From Lachancea dasiensis (taxonomy: Eukaryota > Ascomycota > Saccharomycetes > Saccharomycetales > Saccharomycetaceae): 64,000 nucleotides of DNA. A model generated the notes under the pieces. The model did not search any database and was not told where the DNA came from. It saw nothing but the letters and a program-made list of their open reading frames with translations. A program made the position numbers and the translations under genes. The stretch lies in assembly GCA_900074725.1 (NCBI GenBank), contig LT598458.1:1240001-1304000 (forward strand), read 5' to 3'. Of this stretch, positions 62,359 to 64,000 are shown in pieces. Positions within the stretch are counted from its first letter, which is position 1; the number at the start of each line of letters is the position of its first letter.

Positions 62359-64000
62359 ATGGGTATTTTGGAAGATGTTCTGCGGGTTTCTAACCATCGC
62401 GACACCCCCAGAGATTATCATGTTCTGCCCGATGAGTTTGTAGAGCCCCTTGACATGAATCAAGTGGACGCTATATTACTCTACCAGCTCACTGAGAATT
62501 CGAGCCTGGCCCCGCGGCAATTCACCTATCTCAGGGATTGTTTCCAGCGTGTACAGGTACAAAAAAGGATTGCTAAGAAGTCACAGCAAGCAGATTCAAG
62601 CGCCCTTTTAGAAATTGAGAGACTCGTTACCGGGTACGGGCTGGTATTGTTTCAACTAGAGGAGTTTTGCCCTGGCGAAGATAATTTCTTGCGCTACATA
62701 GAGCAGATCATCTCTAGAGCTGACGAGTATACGGATTTCCTGTCACAGATGATCCAGCGTGCGATACAGGAAGATTCGTTGCTTGAGTTCATAGAAAGCT
62801 TTTTTACTTCGCTAAAAAAGTTCATCGACTCTCTAAAGCTTTTCAATCTCAACGAATCCCATGCCTCCTCTGCGGTTTTGACCTTGTTTGAATTATTCGT
62901 ATCGTTCAAGCCAGTAGCCGCAGTAATAACAAAAGTGAGTGGCTTTTTTGCAGAGTACGATGTTAAGCCTAATCTATTCGAGAAGGTCACTTTACTTGGG
63001 CCTATATTGACGCTCTCGCCATTAAATGCGAGCGTTGCATTACACAACTATGGTGACAATCTCGAACGCACTCAACAACAGACTAATATAATTCACGAAT
63101 CGCTACAGACCGAACACAAAATGATCTTAGATCGTCTATTTTTTATCATTGACAGGATCATCAGAGGGTCGAACGAATCTCGCACGGATTTGCTGTCGTA
63201 TTTCGCGCAGATTATCAATAAAAACCATCTAAGAAGGGGAGATCATGCAAATGCTAACAAGTTGGCGTCTAACGCTTTTGTTACCAATATTGCCCTCCTG
63301 CTCGTACGGTTTTCGCAGCCGTTCCTCGATGTTTCATTCAAAAAAATCGACAAAATCGATGTCAACTATTTTAACAACCTGAACTTAATTCTAGACTTAT
63401 CGAGTGAAACCCGCATGAACTCAGACTTCAAGGAAGCTGATGAATTTTATGATAAGAACAAGAAGAGCGCGGAACATAAACCGAATTTCATATCTGATTG
63501 CTTTTTCCTCACTCTAGCATATTTGCACTATGGTATTGGAGGAGCTATTCTCTACGAGGAAAAAGTTACACCACAGGTTAAGCGGATGAGGGAAGAGATT
63601 GAACGAATCAAGAGGGCTACAGAATCCCAGGATGTTTTCGCTAGATTTGCCGCTATGCAACTACCATCTTTAGAAAGGTCGCTTCAGACAATGCAGTCTA
63701 TAAAGGAAGCTTTACAAGGTTTCTTTTCCCATAAAAATCTGCAACTTGAAGTCTTCGATTTTATAAGCGGTGCATCTACCTTTTTGGTGAGAGTGATAGA
63801 TCCATTTCATCAGTTTCCCTTCAAGCAGATACATCTGCCACTCATACCCGATCAAGTGGGTGTGGAGAATGTTGACAATGCCGATTATCTGAGGGCAAAT
63901 GCTCCAGTTCCTTTCAAGTACTACCCAGAATTCGTCGTTGAGGGAATCATCAATTACACCCAGCATATTTCCAAGTTTGTGATGTCACCCCTTTTCAATA
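62359..64000 (+). CDS. UFD2: U-box ubiquitin chain elongation factor E4 (3' end beyond window)
   Basis: N-terminal 547 codons of Ufd2, the U-box E4 that extends ubiquitin chains with Cdc48. The frame is open to the window edge; S. cerevisiae Ufd2 is 961 residues, so the U-box itself is not visible. The seen part is the Ufd2 core of armadillo-like helices, with recognisable blocks LLGPILTLSPLNASVALHNYG, FSQPFLDVSFKKIDKID and FISDCFFLTLAYLHYGIGGAI, and the stretch PEFVVEGIINYTQHISKF near the end. It begins MGILEDVLRVSN. Orthologue of YDL190C, divergent from RBS1 as in S. cerevisiae. Confidence 0.95.
   Translation, partial: MGILEDVLRVSNHRDTPRDYHVLPDEFVEPLDMNQVDAILLYQLTENSSLAPRQFTYLRDCFQRVQVQKRIAKKSQQADSSALLEIERLVTGYGLVLFQLEEFCPGEDNFLRYIEQIISRADEYTDFLSQMIQRAIQEDSLLEFIESFFTSLKKFIDSLKLFNLNESHASSAVLTLFELFVSFKPVAAVITKVSGFFAEYDVKPNLFEKVTLLGPILTLSPLNASVALHNYGDNLERTQQQTNIIHESLQTEHKMILDRLFFIIDRIIRGSNESRTDLLSYFAQIINKNHLRRGDHANANKLASNAFVTNIALLLVRFSQPFLDVSFKKIDKIDVNYFNNLNLILDLSSETRMNSDFKEADEFYDKNKKSAEHKPNFISDCFFLTLAYLHYGIGGAILYEEKVTPQVKRMREEIERIKRATESQDVFARFAAMQLPSLERSLQTMQSIKEALQGFFSHKNLQLEVFDFISGASTFLVRVIDPFHQFPFKQIHLPLIPDQVGVENVDNADYLRANAPVPFKYYPEFVVEGIINYTQHISKFVMSPLFN

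Noticed and set aside
1-64000. Search for LTR, retroviral or Polinton-like remnants and DNA transposons
   Set aside because: No reverse-transcriptase, integrase, capsid or transposase-like frames and no long terminal repeats were seen by eye; the VMA1 intein is the only mobile-type element.

Overview
The window reads as an ordinary chromosome segment from a budding yeast of the family Saccharomycetaceae. It has compact, mostly intronless genes, GT(A/C)xGT...TACTAAC...AG introns close to start codons, and proteins recognisably orthologous to S. cerevisiae genes. Gene order points to a lineage that split before the whole-genome duplication (Lachancea-like; I infer the genus only from gene order and moderate GC). 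Genes that sit on two paralogous segments in S. cerevisiae are interleaved here as single copies: YPL240-249 with YMR188-194, and YDL130A-135 with YDL181-190. No tRNA, rRNA, CRISPR array, LTR element or DNA transposon was seen.

Left block (1-39.5 kb): HSP82/HSC82 (5' end cut off), CIN2 (spliced), IQG1, a membrane RING-CH ubiquitin ligase with no obvious S. cerevisiae counterpart, SRP68, HUT1, RBD2 (spliced), MRPS17, a YPL247C/DCAF7-type WD40 gene, a doubtful 82-codon ORF, GCV2, SEO1, SGS1, GAL4, SPG5, a GYP5/GYL1 RabGAP, MRPL24, RPL36 (spliced, Rap1 site upstream), an unrecognised membrane-anchored protein with a presequence-like start, and CMC4 (two tiny exons, minus strand).

Right block (40.1-64 kb): INH1, a U5-40K/SNRNP40-like WD40 gene that S. 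cerevisiae appears to lack, LYS20/21, CDC53, SRF1, a YDL183C-type mitochondrial K+/H+ exchange protein, the 25-codon RPL41, VMA1 carrying a 448-residue VDE-type intein, a YDL186W-like gene, PPH21/22, an OHCU decarboxylase, RDI1, RBS1 and UFD2 (3' end cut off).

The genes serve unrelated housekeeping roles and do not form one pathway. The most informative features are: (i) the VMA1 intein, whose splicing residues are intact but whose two LAGLIDADG catalytic aspartates are replaced by Gly and Asn; (ii) three genes in conserved syntenic slots that S. cerevisiae seems to have lost (RING-CH ligase, SNRNP40-like, OHCU decarboxylase); (iii) unusual introns in CIN2 (9 nt from branch point to acceptor, nearer AG skipped) and RBD2 (AAG acceptor); and (iv) a GC-rich hairpin-dense island upstream of RPL36. 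I did not find a clear, wholly new multi-gene system.
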